Source of the DNA: Planctomycetota bacterium
GTDB taxonomy: Bacteria; Planctomycetota; Planctomycetia; Pirellulales; Pirellulaceae
Assembly (NCBI GenBank): GCA_019347795.1
Contig: JAHWKS010000183.1
Location: forward strand, 1 to 8,257
DNA length: 8,257 nucleotides
Direction of reading: 5' to 3'
Shown here piece by piece: positions 1 through 5,609 of this stretch. The first letter of the stretch is position 1, and each line of letters begins with the position of its first letter. A model generated the notes under the pieces. That model was not told the DNA's origin, searched no databases, and saw only the letters and a program-made list of their open reading frames with translations. The position numbers and the translations under genes are program-made.

Positions 1-30
1 TGGAGAACGCGTCGCTTTTGGACGCCTGTT

Positions 31-432
31 TTAACCCGTCGACAATGCATCGCCAAACGCGTGCTTCACGGTCTCGTAACCGTAGGGGCCGTTTCCATCG
101 TTGTAGCACGTTTGCCAAAGCTCGTCATGTGCGCGATCAGCATCCGGCATTCGGCGCACTGAATACCCCCATGATCTCACCCAGAATGGGCAGTTGGGCT
201 TTAGCATGTCAATTGGCGTCCCGGTTTTCGCCGAACGTTCTGCCAGCTCCCTCTCGATGACCTGGTATGAATTCGCGATGAACTGAAAGGAATACCAATC
301 GCCATCGAGCCCTAACGCAATCCCGTAAAAGTCTTCGCCAGGATGTTTATGCTGAAGTTCAATGAAAGTCATCGCGATAGACGACGATAGCGAATCCACA
401 AGTCTCGACGCCAAACCGTCAAGTTCATTCAT
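31..432 (-). CDS. Hypothetical protein, DUF4303-like, possible integron cassette gene
   Basis: A 133-residue soluble protein with no signal peptide or membrane segment. It opens with a helical stretch (residues about 1-28), then an HPGEDFYGIALGLDGDWYSF segment (about 30-49), a second helix with VIERELAERSAK, and a Trp/Tyr-rich C-terminal part (FWVRSWGYSV, DELWQTCYND). This layout recalls DUF4303 proteins, small proteins of unknown function that often occur beside SMI1/KNR4-type immunity genes. I base this on remembered family character, so it is tentative. The ATG at 432 has no clear Shine-Dalgarno. The stop is TAA at 31-33. Base composition is less GC-rich than the rest of the window, which suggests acquired DNA. 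It lies downstream of, and in the same direction as, a truncated integron integrase, with a long inverted repeat between them. That fits a cassette in an inverted-orientation integron. No function can be stated from the sequence. Confidence 0.6.
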   Translation of the reverse strand: MNELDGLASRLVDSLSSSIAMTFIELQHKHPGEDFYGIALGLDGDWYSFQFIANSYQVIERELAERSAKTGTPIDMLKPNCPFWVRSWGYSVRRMPDADRAHDELWQTCYNDGNGPYGYETVKHAFGDALSTG

Positions 433-468
433 GGCAATGAGGCAAACGTCGTTGCTAGATTATTTCAG

Positions 469-568
469 CGGATAACGTCGGACATCACGGGGGACGGACC
501 ATTGACTCTCCATTTGCGACACGCCGCGAGCCGTCGTCCCGTGCATGTCATTGTTCTGTCCGTATCCG
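469..568 (-). repeat. Imperfect inverted repeat, attC/attI-like recombination site candidate
   Basis: Two arms, 469-497 and 531-568, can pair over most of their length: CGGATA with TATCCG, GACAT with ATGTC, CACGGG with CCCGTG, and CGG with CCG. There are bulges, and a loop of about 33 bases. Read on the minus strand, the inner end carries GTTATCC (470-476), close to the GTTRRRY core of integron attC sites. The opposite end reads GGATACG instead of the expected RYYYAAC, so the pair is degenerate. Size (~100 bp), bulged pairing and position between an integron-type integrase and a small acquired ORF all fit a recombination site. The integrase reading frame ends inside the outer arm. It could instead be a chance or unrelated palindrome. 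Confidence 0.35.
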
Positions 569-1285
569 CCTATTGCCAGAGCTAGACGGCAGTCGACCAA
601 AAACCATTTTACCTAAGGCCAGTTCGAGCGGTAGCACGAGCAGCAGGATTGCGCATCCGAGTGGCAACGAGCGGTCCGCATGGATGTACTTGCGGGCCAG
701 GGCGTGCGGAAGCGGAGCGCGGCCGTCGCCGCGCTCCAAATCTCGATTATGGCGCCGACGGACCTGGTCGAGGTGGCGCCGCAGCGGATCGTGCAACGAG
801 GCGGGAAGCATCGAGCGACGGTCCTTGTCGCCTTTCCCTTCGCGGACGACGAGCTCGCCAGCGGCGAAGTCCAGATCCTTGATCCGTAGCTGCAGGGCTT
901 CGAGAACCCGCAGTCCGGCTGCGTATTGCAGCGAAACCACCAATCGCGGCAGGCCCGTCGTGGAGTTGAGGACTTGCGCCACCTCGTCGCGCGTCAGCAC
1001 CACCGGCAGCCGTTTGGGACGATTGGCCCGAACCACGCCTTCGATCCGGTCGAGCGGTTGCTGGAGCACATGTTGGTAAAGGAACAACAAAGCGGCGAGG
1101 GCCTGATTCTGCGTCGAGGTAGCGACATGTTCGTTTACGGCCAGGTGCGTGAGGAAACGGTTGACGTCTTTTTCCGCAAGCAGCCGCGGATGCCGGCGGC
1201 GGTGGAACTCAAGGTAGCGGCGGATCCAGTGCAGGTAAGCCTTTTCCGTGCGCCGGCTGTAGTGCTTAACGCCTAGCACCTCCAC
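548..1285 (-). pseudogene. Truncated integron-type tyrosine recombinase (IntI-like)
   Basis: This 245-residue frame matches the first two thirds of integron integrases. The N-terminal SAM-like domain has HYSRRTEKAYLHWIRRYLEF (9-28) and the very typical ATSTQNQALAALLFLY (55-70). The catalytic domain begins with RPKRLPVVLTRDEV (89-102). The box I arginine is R126 in AAGLRVLEALQLR, and the beta-hairpin lysine lies in GKGDKDR (150-156). The family-specific stretch PLPHALARKY (191-200) identifies the IntI group rather than phage or Xer enzymes. After about residue 206 the similarity stops. The last ~40 residues are a hydrophobic, non-homologous tail. The second half of the IntI-specific insertion, the HxxR motif and the nucleophilic tyrosine are absent, so the protein cannot be an active recombinase. 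Family members are about 310-340 residues. The start is GTG at 1285. No ATG lies upstream before a stop, so a few N-terminal residues may also be lost. Confidence 0.85.
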
Positions 1286-1431
1286 GGCGTGGTCGTCGCG
1301 GCGTCTACGGGAAAATGCGACTCTGATCAGGTCGGATCGCCCGCGTCAAGGAAAAATCGCCCGATTGGCGAGCGGTGGGGGGGGCCGCCAATCATCGCGC
1401 TTCGCAGCAGAGAAATTTTTTCTCGGGAGGC

Positions 1432-1459
1432 TTGACGGCGCCGCGACGGTCAGTATACT
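1432..1459 (+). promoter_or_regulatory. Sigma70-like promoter of the riboswitch leader
   Basis: TTGACG at 1432-1437 and TATACT at 1454-1459 are separated by 16 bp. Both boxes are close to consensus (5/6 each). Transcription would begin near 1466 and run rightwards into the structured leader at 1530-1640. No protein start follows for several hundred bases, so this promoter makes a long leader or a free-standing RNA. Confidence 0.55.
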
Positions 1460-1539
1460 TACATTCAGTATCGCGAAGTTCGTCTCTCCTTGCCGGAAGT
1501 TCGGAAGCATGTTGCCGGAACTGGATAGAATGGGTGAGG

Positions 1540-1622
1540 CGATTTCGTCTCGGAGGGAAGCCGCCGGAGGCGAAGGAGAAGGTTTCGCCCACGGGAACGT
1601 ACCCTCTCAGGAAAGGTAGCGC
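1540..1622 (+). ncRNA. Glycine riboswitch-like aptamer (single)
   Basis: The stretch carries, in order, the three conserved blocks of glycine aptamers: GGAGGG (1552-1557), GCGAAGGAGAAG (1570-1581) and CCCTCTCAGGAAAGG (1602-1616). For comparison, the family has GGAGAG, CCGAAGGAGCAA and CTCTCAGGYAAAAGGA. GGAGGG pairs with CCCTCT (one G-U). Before the middle block a GCC/GGC hairpin (1563-1571) occupies the P3a position. After it GTTTC/GGAAC (1582-1586 with 1594-1598) forms the next stem. UUUC (1543-1546) can pair with GAAA (1611-1614), closing an outer stem. A sigma70-like promoter lies ~80 bases upstream. I see only one aptamer. Known members regulate glycine cleavage or glycine/alanine transport genes. 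None is present here, so the controlled gene is uncertain. The identification comes from recalled consensus, not a covariance search. Confidence 0.6.
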
Positions 1623-1638
1623 AACTTTGCGCTACCTT
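1613..1638 (+). promoter_or_regulatory. Perfect 12-bp hairpin, candidate expression platform
   Basis: AAGGTAGCGCAA (1613-1624) and TTGCGCTACCTT (1627-1638) are exact reverse complements around a CT loop. The left arm includes the last conserved aptamer bases (AAAGG) and the 3' strand of its likely outer stem, so hairpin and aptamer closure would compete. No U-run follows (GCTGCC), so a classical intrinsic terminator is not supported. The function is inferred. Confidence 0.5.
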
Positions 1639-1639
1639 G

Positions 1640-1860
1640 CTGCCGGGGGGCGGGTGAGCGAGACAAGGCCCGAGACAAGGCCATTGAACCTTCAACCGGC
1701 GAGTTTGACATCCGCTCCGAGCGCACCGGGGATCGTGATTGCGAGCGGGAACTCGGGCCCGGGGCATCCAGGGAACCTGCCGTTTTCGCAGGAAGTCACG
1801 CTTCGCCAGGATCCTTGAGCCGCATGGATACCTGGAACCTGCCAAACCTGCCGCAGCGGT
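1640..1860 (+). other. Non-coding structured leader or spacer
   Basis: No convincing protein gene. Visible structure: a tandem 12-bp duplication CGAGACAAGGCC at 1659-1670 and 1671-1682; a CCTGC/GCAGG hairpin around a CGTTTTC loop at 1776-1792; and three copies of AACCTGCC, starting near 1774, 1837 and 1845. The copies suggest a folded RNA or a protein-binding array. It separates the riboswitch-like element from the oxidoreductase gene. Confidence 0.4.
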
Positions 1861-1882
1861 TTGTAATGCCTTTCGCGGCAGG
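1847..1882. repeat. 8-bp inverted repeat across the second promoter, operator-like
   Basis: CCTGCCGC (1847-1854) and GCGGCAGG (1875-1882) are exact reverse complements 20 bases apart. The left arm ends just before the -35-like box at 1861 and the right arm ends just before the -10-like box at 1884. This could be an operator, or a stem that stops transcripts coming from the upstream leader. No U-run follows, which argues against a simple intrinsic terminator. Confidence 0.35.
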
Positions 1883-1889
1883 ATATGAT
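1861..1889 (+). promoter_or_regulatory. Putative sigma70-like promoter of the oxidoreductase gene
   Basis: TTGTAA (1861-1866) and TATGAT (1884-1889) lie 17 bp apart. The predicted start near 1896 would give a 5' leader of about 44 bases before the ATG at 1940. If real, the oxidoreductase is transcribed independently of the riboswitch leader. Confidence 0.4.
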
Positions 1890-1939
1890 GGGGGCGCGTG
1901 GAAAGGCTCCTTATCCTCCTACCTCCAAGGATTCTCCCC

Positions 1940-3292
1940 ATGAGCGATGCGCCCAAGCCCGCCGAGAAGAAAACGACTCGCCGCAATTTCATTCGGAATT
2001 CTTCCCTGCTGGCCGCCGGGGCGGCGGTGGCGGGCAACGTCGCCAGTCTCTCGGTCGCCCAGGCCGCGCATGCCTACGGCAGCGACACCATCAAGATCGG
2101 CTTGATCGGCTGCGGCGGACGCGGCACCGGCGCCGCCGGGCAGGCGATGAACACGCAAGGCGGGCAGGTCAAGCTCGTGGCCATGGCCGACGCCTTTGAA
2201 GATCGCCTGCAGGCCAGCCTCCGCGGGCTTTCTTCGTCCAAGCCGCAGCAGGTGGATGTGCCCAAGGACCGGCAGTTTGTCGGCTTCGACGGTTACAAGG
2301 GCGTGCTGGAGAGCGACATCGACATGGTCCTGCTGGCGACGCCTCCCGGCTTCCGTCCGCAGCACTTCGAGGCGGCGGTGACGGCGGGCAAGCACATCTT
2401 CGCCGAGAAGCCGGTGGCCGTGGACGCCCCCGGCGTCAACCGTTTCCTCAAGGCGAACGAGGAGGCCCTGCAGAAGCAGCTTGCCGTGGCGATCGGACTC
2501 CAGCGGCATCATGAGAAGGCGTACCAGGAGACGATTAAGCGGCTGCAGGAAGGCGCCATCGGCGATATCGTCTGCACCCGCGTCTACTGGAACGGCTCGG
2601 GCGTGTGGGTCAACCCGAAGCAGCCCGGCCAGACGGAGTTGGAGCACCAGATGCGAAACTGGTACTACTTCAATTGGCTCTGCGGCGACCATATCGTCGA
2701 GCAGCACATTCACAACCTGGACGTGAGCAACTGGCTGGTCGGCGCTTATCCGGTCGAGGCCAACGGCATGGGCGGCCGCGAGGTGCGCGTCGGTCCGCAG
2801 TATGGCGAGATCTTCGATCACCACTGCGTCGAGTTCACCTACGCCAACGGCGTGAAGATGTTCAGCCAGTGCCGCCATCAGCCGGGCACGTGGAGCTCGG
2901 TTTCGGAGTTCGCCCACGGCACGAACGGCCACGCCGACATCAGCGGTGCCAAAATCTATAAGCCGGGCGGCGAGATGGCCTGGAGCTACGGCCGGGGCGG
3001 CGGCGGCGGCCACCAGGAGGAGCATCACGACCTGTTCCGCGAGCTCCGCGAAGGCCGCATTCCCAACGAGGGCGAGTTCGGCGCCATGAGCACCATGACC
3101 GCCATCCTCGGCCGCATGGCCACCTATTCCGGCAACAAGGTGGCGATGGACGAGGCGCTGGAGAAGGGCAAGGACCTGGCGGACGAGGACAACCTCACCA
3201 GCTTCAAAGACAACCCGCCGGTCCAGCCCGACAAGGACGGCGGCTACGAAGGGTCGGTTCCCACGCCGGGCAAGTACAGCCCGTTGGCGTAG
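1940..3292 (+). CDS. Tat-exported Gfo/Idh/MocA-family oxidoreductase
   Basis: A 450-residue protein with a twin-arginine signal: TTRRNFIR (12-19) followed by an Ala/Val-rich hydrophobic stretch ending near AQAAHA. The Rossmann fold starts with IKIGLIGCGGRG, giving the dinucleotide motif GCGGRG at 57-62. The family hallmark EKP is at 156-158 in HIFAEKPVAVD. GDHIVEQHIHNLDVSNW (249-265) supplies the Asp/His residues usual in the catalytic part of this planctomycete-rich subgroup. The fold is that of NAD(P)-dependent sugar or polyol dehydrogenases and related enzymes. Planctomycetes encode many exported paralogues, thought to act on carbohydrates in the periplasm. The substrate cannot be read from the sequence. 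I chose the ATG at 1940, with AAGG at 1927-1930, over a GTG 42 bases upstream, because it puts the Tat motif at the usual distance from the N-terminus. A promoter and inverted repeat precede it. The gene appears monocistronic. Confidence 0.9.
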   Translation: MSDAPKPAEKKTTRRNFIRNSSLLAAGAAVAGNVASLSVAQAAHAYGSDTIKIGLIGCGGRGTGAAGQAMNTQGGQVKLVAMADAFEDRLQASLRGLSSSKPQQVDVPKDRQFVGFDGYKGVLESDIDMVLLATPPGFRPQHFEAAVTAGKHIFAEKPVAVDAPGVNRFLKANEEALQKQLAVAIGLQRHHEKAYQETIKRLQEGAIGDIVCTRVYWNGSGVWVNPKQPGQTELEHQMRNWYYFNWLCGDHIVEQHIHNLDVSNWLVGAYPVEANGMGGREVRVGPQYGEIFDHHCVEFTYANGVKMFSQCRHQPGTWSSVSEFAHGTNGHADISGAKIYKPGGEMAWSYGRGGGGGHQEEHHDLFRELREGRIPNEGEFGAMSTMTAILGRMATYSGNKVAMDEALEKGKDLADEDNLTSFKDNPPVQPDKDGGYEGSVPTPGKYSPLA

Positions 3293-3321
3293 CGCGTCAC
3301 CTTCCACGATCACGTTTGAAG

Positions 3322-3388
3322 ATCAGCCGCGACGCGATAGCGCTCGGTTCTCTTCAGGGAACCCGCGGGCTAGCGTCCTGCGGCTGAT
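3322..3388. repeat. REP-like long imperfect hairpin
   Basis: Nested complementary blocks: ATCAGCCGC (3322-3330) with GCGGCTGAT (3380-3388), GACGC (3331-3335) with GCGTC (3373-3377), then TAGC with GCTA and GGTTC with GAACC around a short loop. The composition (GCGGGCTAGCG core) resembles short palindromic repeats scattered between genes in planctomycete genomes. It lies 30 bases after the oxidoreductase stop, so it may also protect the mRNA 3' end. Copy number cannot be judged from one copy. Confidence 0.5.
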
Positions 3389-3400
3389 TTGACGCTATGG

Positions 3401-3420
3401 GACGCCGCGCAGGCGGCGTC
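3401..3420. repeat. GC-rich perfect hairpin before the HEAT-repeat gene
   Basis: GACGCCGC (3401-3408) and GCGGCGTC (3413-3420) form a perfect 8-bp stem with a GCAG loop. It ends five bases before the GTGAGG ribosome binding site of the next gene. No T-run follows, so it is not a clear intrinsic terminator. It may mark the 3' end of upstream transcripts or limit ribosome access to the next gene. Confidence 0.45.
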
Positions 3421-3435
3421 GCGACGTGAGGCGGT

Positions 3436-3933
3436 ATGGCGGATGAACTCTCCTTGTTAATCGCCCGCTTAAGCGATGCGGACGTGCAGCAGCGCCGCGC
3501 CGCCGCGCAGCAACTGGCGCGGATGGGCGAGGCGGCGCAGCCCGCCGCGATTCCGCTGGTCCGCCTATGCGGCGATGAAGATGAAGAGTCGCGGGAGTGG
3601 GCCGCGGCCGCGCTGGAGGAAATGGGGCCGCCGTCTCCGGGCGACGCGGAGGCGCTGGCGGCGCTTCTCACCCACGACCACGTCGACGTCGGATACTGGT
3701 CCGCAACGCTGCTCGGCCGCCTCGGACCCGCAGGCGCCGTTGCCGTGACGCCGCTCGCGGACGCCCTTCTCCGTTCGCCGCATCTTTCCGTTCGCCAGCG
3801 AGCCGCCTGGGCGCTGGGTAAGATCGGTCCCGCCGCTCGACCGGCGCTTGAGGCATTACGACGAGCGGCCGCTTCCGACGATCCCCGCCTCGCCCGACTG
3901 GCGCAACAGGCGATTGCTCAAATCGAGCGATGA
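3436..3933 (+). CDS. HEAT-repeat protein
   Basis: A 165-residue, Ala/Arg/Leu-rich, all-helical protein made of about four to five HEAT-type helix pairs. The repeat signature (hydrophobic-Asp/Ala, then RxxAAxxLxxxG) recurs: VQQRRAAAQQLARMG (17-31), ESREWAAAALEEMG (51-64), VDVGYWSATLLGRLG, LSVRQRAAWALGKIG, and PRLARLAQQAIAQIE at the end. Such short scaffolds bind proteins or act as phycobilin-lyase-like folds in other bacteria. No catalytic residues, signal peptide or membrane segment are visible, so it is probably a cytoplasmic binding scaffold. GTGAGG at 3426-3431 serves as the ribosome binding site, only four bases before the ATG. The partner is unknown. The next gene has its own promoter and may be unrelated. 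Confidence 0.8.
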   Translation: MADELSLLIARLSDADVQQRRAAAQQLARMGEAAQPAAIPLVRLCGDEDEESREWAAAALEEMGPPSPGDAEALAALLTHDHVDVGYWSATLLGRLGPAGAVAVTPLADALLRSPHLSVRQRAAWALGKIGPAARPALEALRRAAASDDPRLARLAQQAIAQIER

Positions 3934-3969
3934 CGCACCATGCGTGTGTGTTCGCAACCGGGTCGCCGG

Positions 3970-4009
3970 TATAATTGCGCAGGATCGGTTTTGCTCCGCC
4001 GGAGGAAAT
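3970..4009 (+). promoter_or_regulatory. -10 box and strong ribosome binding site of the DUF4058 gene
   Basis: A perfect TATAAT lies at 3970-3975, but the bases 16-18 bp upstream (around 3946-3953, GTGTGTTC) are a poor -35. GGAGGAAAT starts at 4001 and sets the translation start at the ATG 4013. Together they imply separate transcription of this gene, with a leader of about 30 bases. Confidence 0.45.
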
Positions 4010-4012
4010 CTC

Positions 4013-4798
4013 ATGCCGTCGCCGTTTCCCGGAATGGACCCCTTCATCGAGTGCCAGGAGTGGGTCGATTTCCATACGACGCTAATCACCGTTTTGCGCG
4101 AGGCTTTGGCGCCGCAACTCGGGGACCGGTACGTGGCGCGAGTCGAGCGAAGGATTTACGTCGAACACGATCCGGAAGAGCGTGCTCGACAATACGGCGC
4201 CGACGTCGCGCTCGTGGAGATGTCCGGCGCACGTCCCGCCGTGCCGGCGCCCGCCGGCGCGACCGCGATCGCCCCCATCGAGTGCGAATTGCCGGGGCCG
4301 GTCGAACGCCGGGAAGCGTATCTGGTGATCCGCGACCGGTGGTCGCATGAAGTAATCACGGTGGTGGAGGTTCTCTCCCCGACGAATAAGGCGCCGGGGA
4401 GCGACGGCCGAAGGCTGTACTTGACCCAGCGCGATGAGATTCTCGAATCGCGCGCCCATCTGGTGGAGTTGGACCTGCTCCGCGGCGGCGGGCAGTTGCC
4501 CCTCGTAGGACCGGTCCCACACGCGGACTACTACGCCATCGTCAGCCGAGAGCACTGTCGGCCTCACGTGGATGTGTACGCCTGGTCGGTGCGCGATGTG
4601 CTTCCGGAGATTCCCGTTCCCCTCAAGCGTGAGGACGGCGAGGCGCGGCTTGACCTGCAAGCTGCCTTTGACATCGTCTACGACCGCGCCCGCTACGATC
4701 AGTCGCTCGACTACACCGCCCCACTCTCCCCGCCGCTGTCCCCGGAAGAGGCCCGGTGGGCGAATGATCTGTTGCGGACCCGTGGCGACGGCGGGTAA
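4013..4798 (+). CDS. DUF4058 family protein
   Basis: A 261-residue protein that begins with the family hallmark MPSPFPGMDPFIE (1-13), followed by WVDFHTTLITVLREALAPQL and GDRYVARVERRIYVEH. The conserved centre is AYLVIRDRWSHEVITVVEVL, then SPTNKAPG and LYLTQRDEIL, then HLVELDLLRGG. The C-terminus is the usual LDLQAAFDIVYDRARYDQSLDY followed by PPLSPEEARWANDLL. The length is normal and the frame intact. DUF4058 is a protein family of unknown function, abundant in cyanobacteria and planctomycetes and often multicopy. The arrangement of acidic residues and a lysine around EVLSPTNK is reminiscent of PD-(D/E)XK-type folds, but that is inference. No signal peptide is present, so it is probably cytoplasmic. 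The start at 4013 is favoured over an in-frame ATG at 3848 by the strong GGAGGAAAT site and because the family begins with MPSPFPGMDP. Confidence 0.9.
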   Translation: MPSPFPGMDPFIECQEWVDFHTTLITVLREALAPQLGDRYVARVERRIYVEHDPEERARQYGADVALVEMSGARPAVPAPAGATAIAPIECELPGPVERREAYLVIRDRWSHEVITVVEVLSPTNKAPGSDGRRLYLTQRDEILESRAHLVELDLLRGGGQLPLVGPVPHADYYAIVSREHCRPHVDVYAWSVRDVLPEIPVPLKREDGEARLDLQAAFDIVYDRARYDQSLDYTAPLSPPLSPEEARWANDLLRTRGDGG

Positions 4799-4849
4799 CC
4801 CCGATTTCTTACGACGCGGTAACGGCGGCAGTCTCAGGAAAAATCCCGC

Positions 4850-4877
4850 TTGCTTTAAAACGATCGTTTAATACAAT
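4850..4877 (+). promoter_or_regulatory. Promoter of the TetR-RND efflux operon
   Basis: TTGCTT (4850-4855) and TACAAT (4872-4877) are 16 bp apart and predict a start near 4884. The spacer contains one palindrome and the predicted start site lies in a second, an arrangement expected of a repressed promoter. The ATG follows at 4929 without a close Shine-Dalgarno. AAGGA at 4899-4903 is too far upstream to serve. Confidence 0.5.
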
Positions 4878-4896
4878 TGTTGTAAACGCCTGTTTA
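4858..4896. promoter_or_regulatory. Paired operator palindromes for the TetR-family repressor
   Basis: Site 1 is AAACGATCGTTT (4858-4869), a perfect 12-bp palindrome. Site 2 is TAAACGCCTGTTTA (4883-4896), i.e. TAAAC-N4-GTTTA. Both share the half-site AAAC-N4-GTTT, and their centres are 26 bp apart. Site 1 fills the -35/-10 spacer and site 2 covers the predicted start. TetR-family proteins bind such palindromes as dimers, so the adjacent regulator is the likely ligand. An extra ACAATTGT palindrome at 4873-4880 overlaps the -10 box. Confidence 0.55.
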
Positions 4897-4928
4897 GCAA
4901 GGAATTTCCGCCACCGTCCCACTTCTCG

Positions 4929-5609
4929 ATGCCTGACGACGCCAAAACTCGTCTCCTGCAAGCGGCCGGGCCGGTCTTTGCCGACAAGGGATTTCAGGCG
5001 GCCACCGTGCGCGAAATCTGCGAGTTGGCGGGGGTGAATGTCGCCAGCATTAACTATTACTTCGGCGACAAGGAGCGGCTCTACGTCGAGGCGGTCAAGG
5101 AGGCCCGGCGGATCAAGGCGGATCGGACGCCGTTTCCCGATTGGCCGGCCGATGTTGCGCCAGAGACGCGTTTGCGCCAATTTGTTGAGACGCTGCTCAC
5201 GCGGTTGCTCTCGGCCGATGCCGTCCCCTGGCCGACGCGGTTGATGATGCGCGAGATCCTCGACCCCGGATCGGCTTGCAAGGAGCTGGCGCAAGAGTAC
5301 TTTCGGCCGGAGTTCGAGATGCTCCTGGGGATCCTCGACGAGATGCTTCCGCCGGATACGCCGGATTACCGCCGCCGCCAGTTGGGCTTCAGCGTGGTCG
5401 GGCAGTGCGTTTTCTACCGGCTGGCCGGAGGCGTGGTGTCGGCGCTGGTGGATGAGGAGGAGTTGTCCGAGCGCTACGATGCCGAAGACCTCGCGAATCA
5501 CATCACGCGGTTCACGTTGGCTGCATTGGGGCGAACTCCGCCGCTGGGGCGTCAACCATCGCCGCCCGCCAAACTGCGAGACATAGTTCCGCAAGAATCC
5601 GAGAACTGA
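4929..5609 (+). CDS. TetR-family transcriptional regulator, CerR type
   Basis: A 226-residue protein with an N-terminal TetR helix-turn-helix: TRLLQAAGPVFADKGFQAATVREICELAGVNVASINYYFGDKERLY at about 7-52, ending in the typical YYFGDKERL. The C-terminal ligand and dimer domain resembles the CerR/DUF1956 class: VPWPTRLMMREILDPG, followed by a segment with GFSVVGQCVFYRLAGGVV. Members of this class repress efflux pumps, and the ligand is usually a small toxic molecule. Two palindromes in the promoter suggest autorepression. The stop TGA shares one base with the ATG of the next gene (TGATG at 5607-5611). That implies one transcript and coupled translation with the membrane-fusion and pump genes, so it probably controls them as well. 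No Shine-Dalgarno is visible near the start, but the start fits the family alignment. Confidence 0.9.
   Translation: MPDDAKTRLLQAAGPVFADKGFQAATVREICELAGVNVASINYYFGDKERLYVEAVKEARRIKADRTPFPDWPADVAPETRLRQFVETLLTRLLSADAVPWPTRLMMREILDPGSACKELAQEYFRPEFEMLLGILDEMLPPDTPDYRRRQLGFSVVGQCVFYRLAGGVVSALVDEEELSERYDAEDLANHITRFTLAALGRTPPLGRQPSPPAKLRDIVPQESEN

Noticed and set aside
1..40. A second attC-like site overlapping the stop of the DUF4303-like ORF
   Set aside because: The minus strand reads GGTTAAAAC here, which does not match RYYYAAC, and the window ends before a partner arm could be seen.
573..1276. Plus-strand open frames opposite the integrase
   Set aside because: They are Arg/Ser/Ala-rich shadows of a frame with clear IntI motifs.
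1410..1424. GAGAAA-TTT-TTTCTC inverted repeat as a terminator
   Set aside because: An A/T-only, weak stem upstream of the promoter with no gene ending nearby on either strand. Probably part of the AT-rich promoter upstream region.
1898..1939. GTG start 14 codons upstream for the oxidoreductase
   Set aside because: It would put the Tat motif further from the N-terminus and has no better ribosome site. The ATG at 1940 fits the family.
1365..2037. Several open frames on both strands across the 1286-1939 gap
   Set aside because: Their translations show no family features and overlap the promoter, riboswitch-like element and hairpins. Stops are rare here because of GC content.
1919..3313. A 464-codon open frame on the minus strand opposite the oxidoreductase
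   Set aside because: It mirrors the GC-rich sense gene, has low-complexity His/Ala/Val/Leu-rich translation and no family features. Sense evidence (Tat motif, GCGGRG, EKP) is decisive.
3401..3420. Intrinsic terminator after the oxidoreductase
   Set aside because: The stem is perfect but is followed by GCGACG with no T-run. Kept only as a hairpin.
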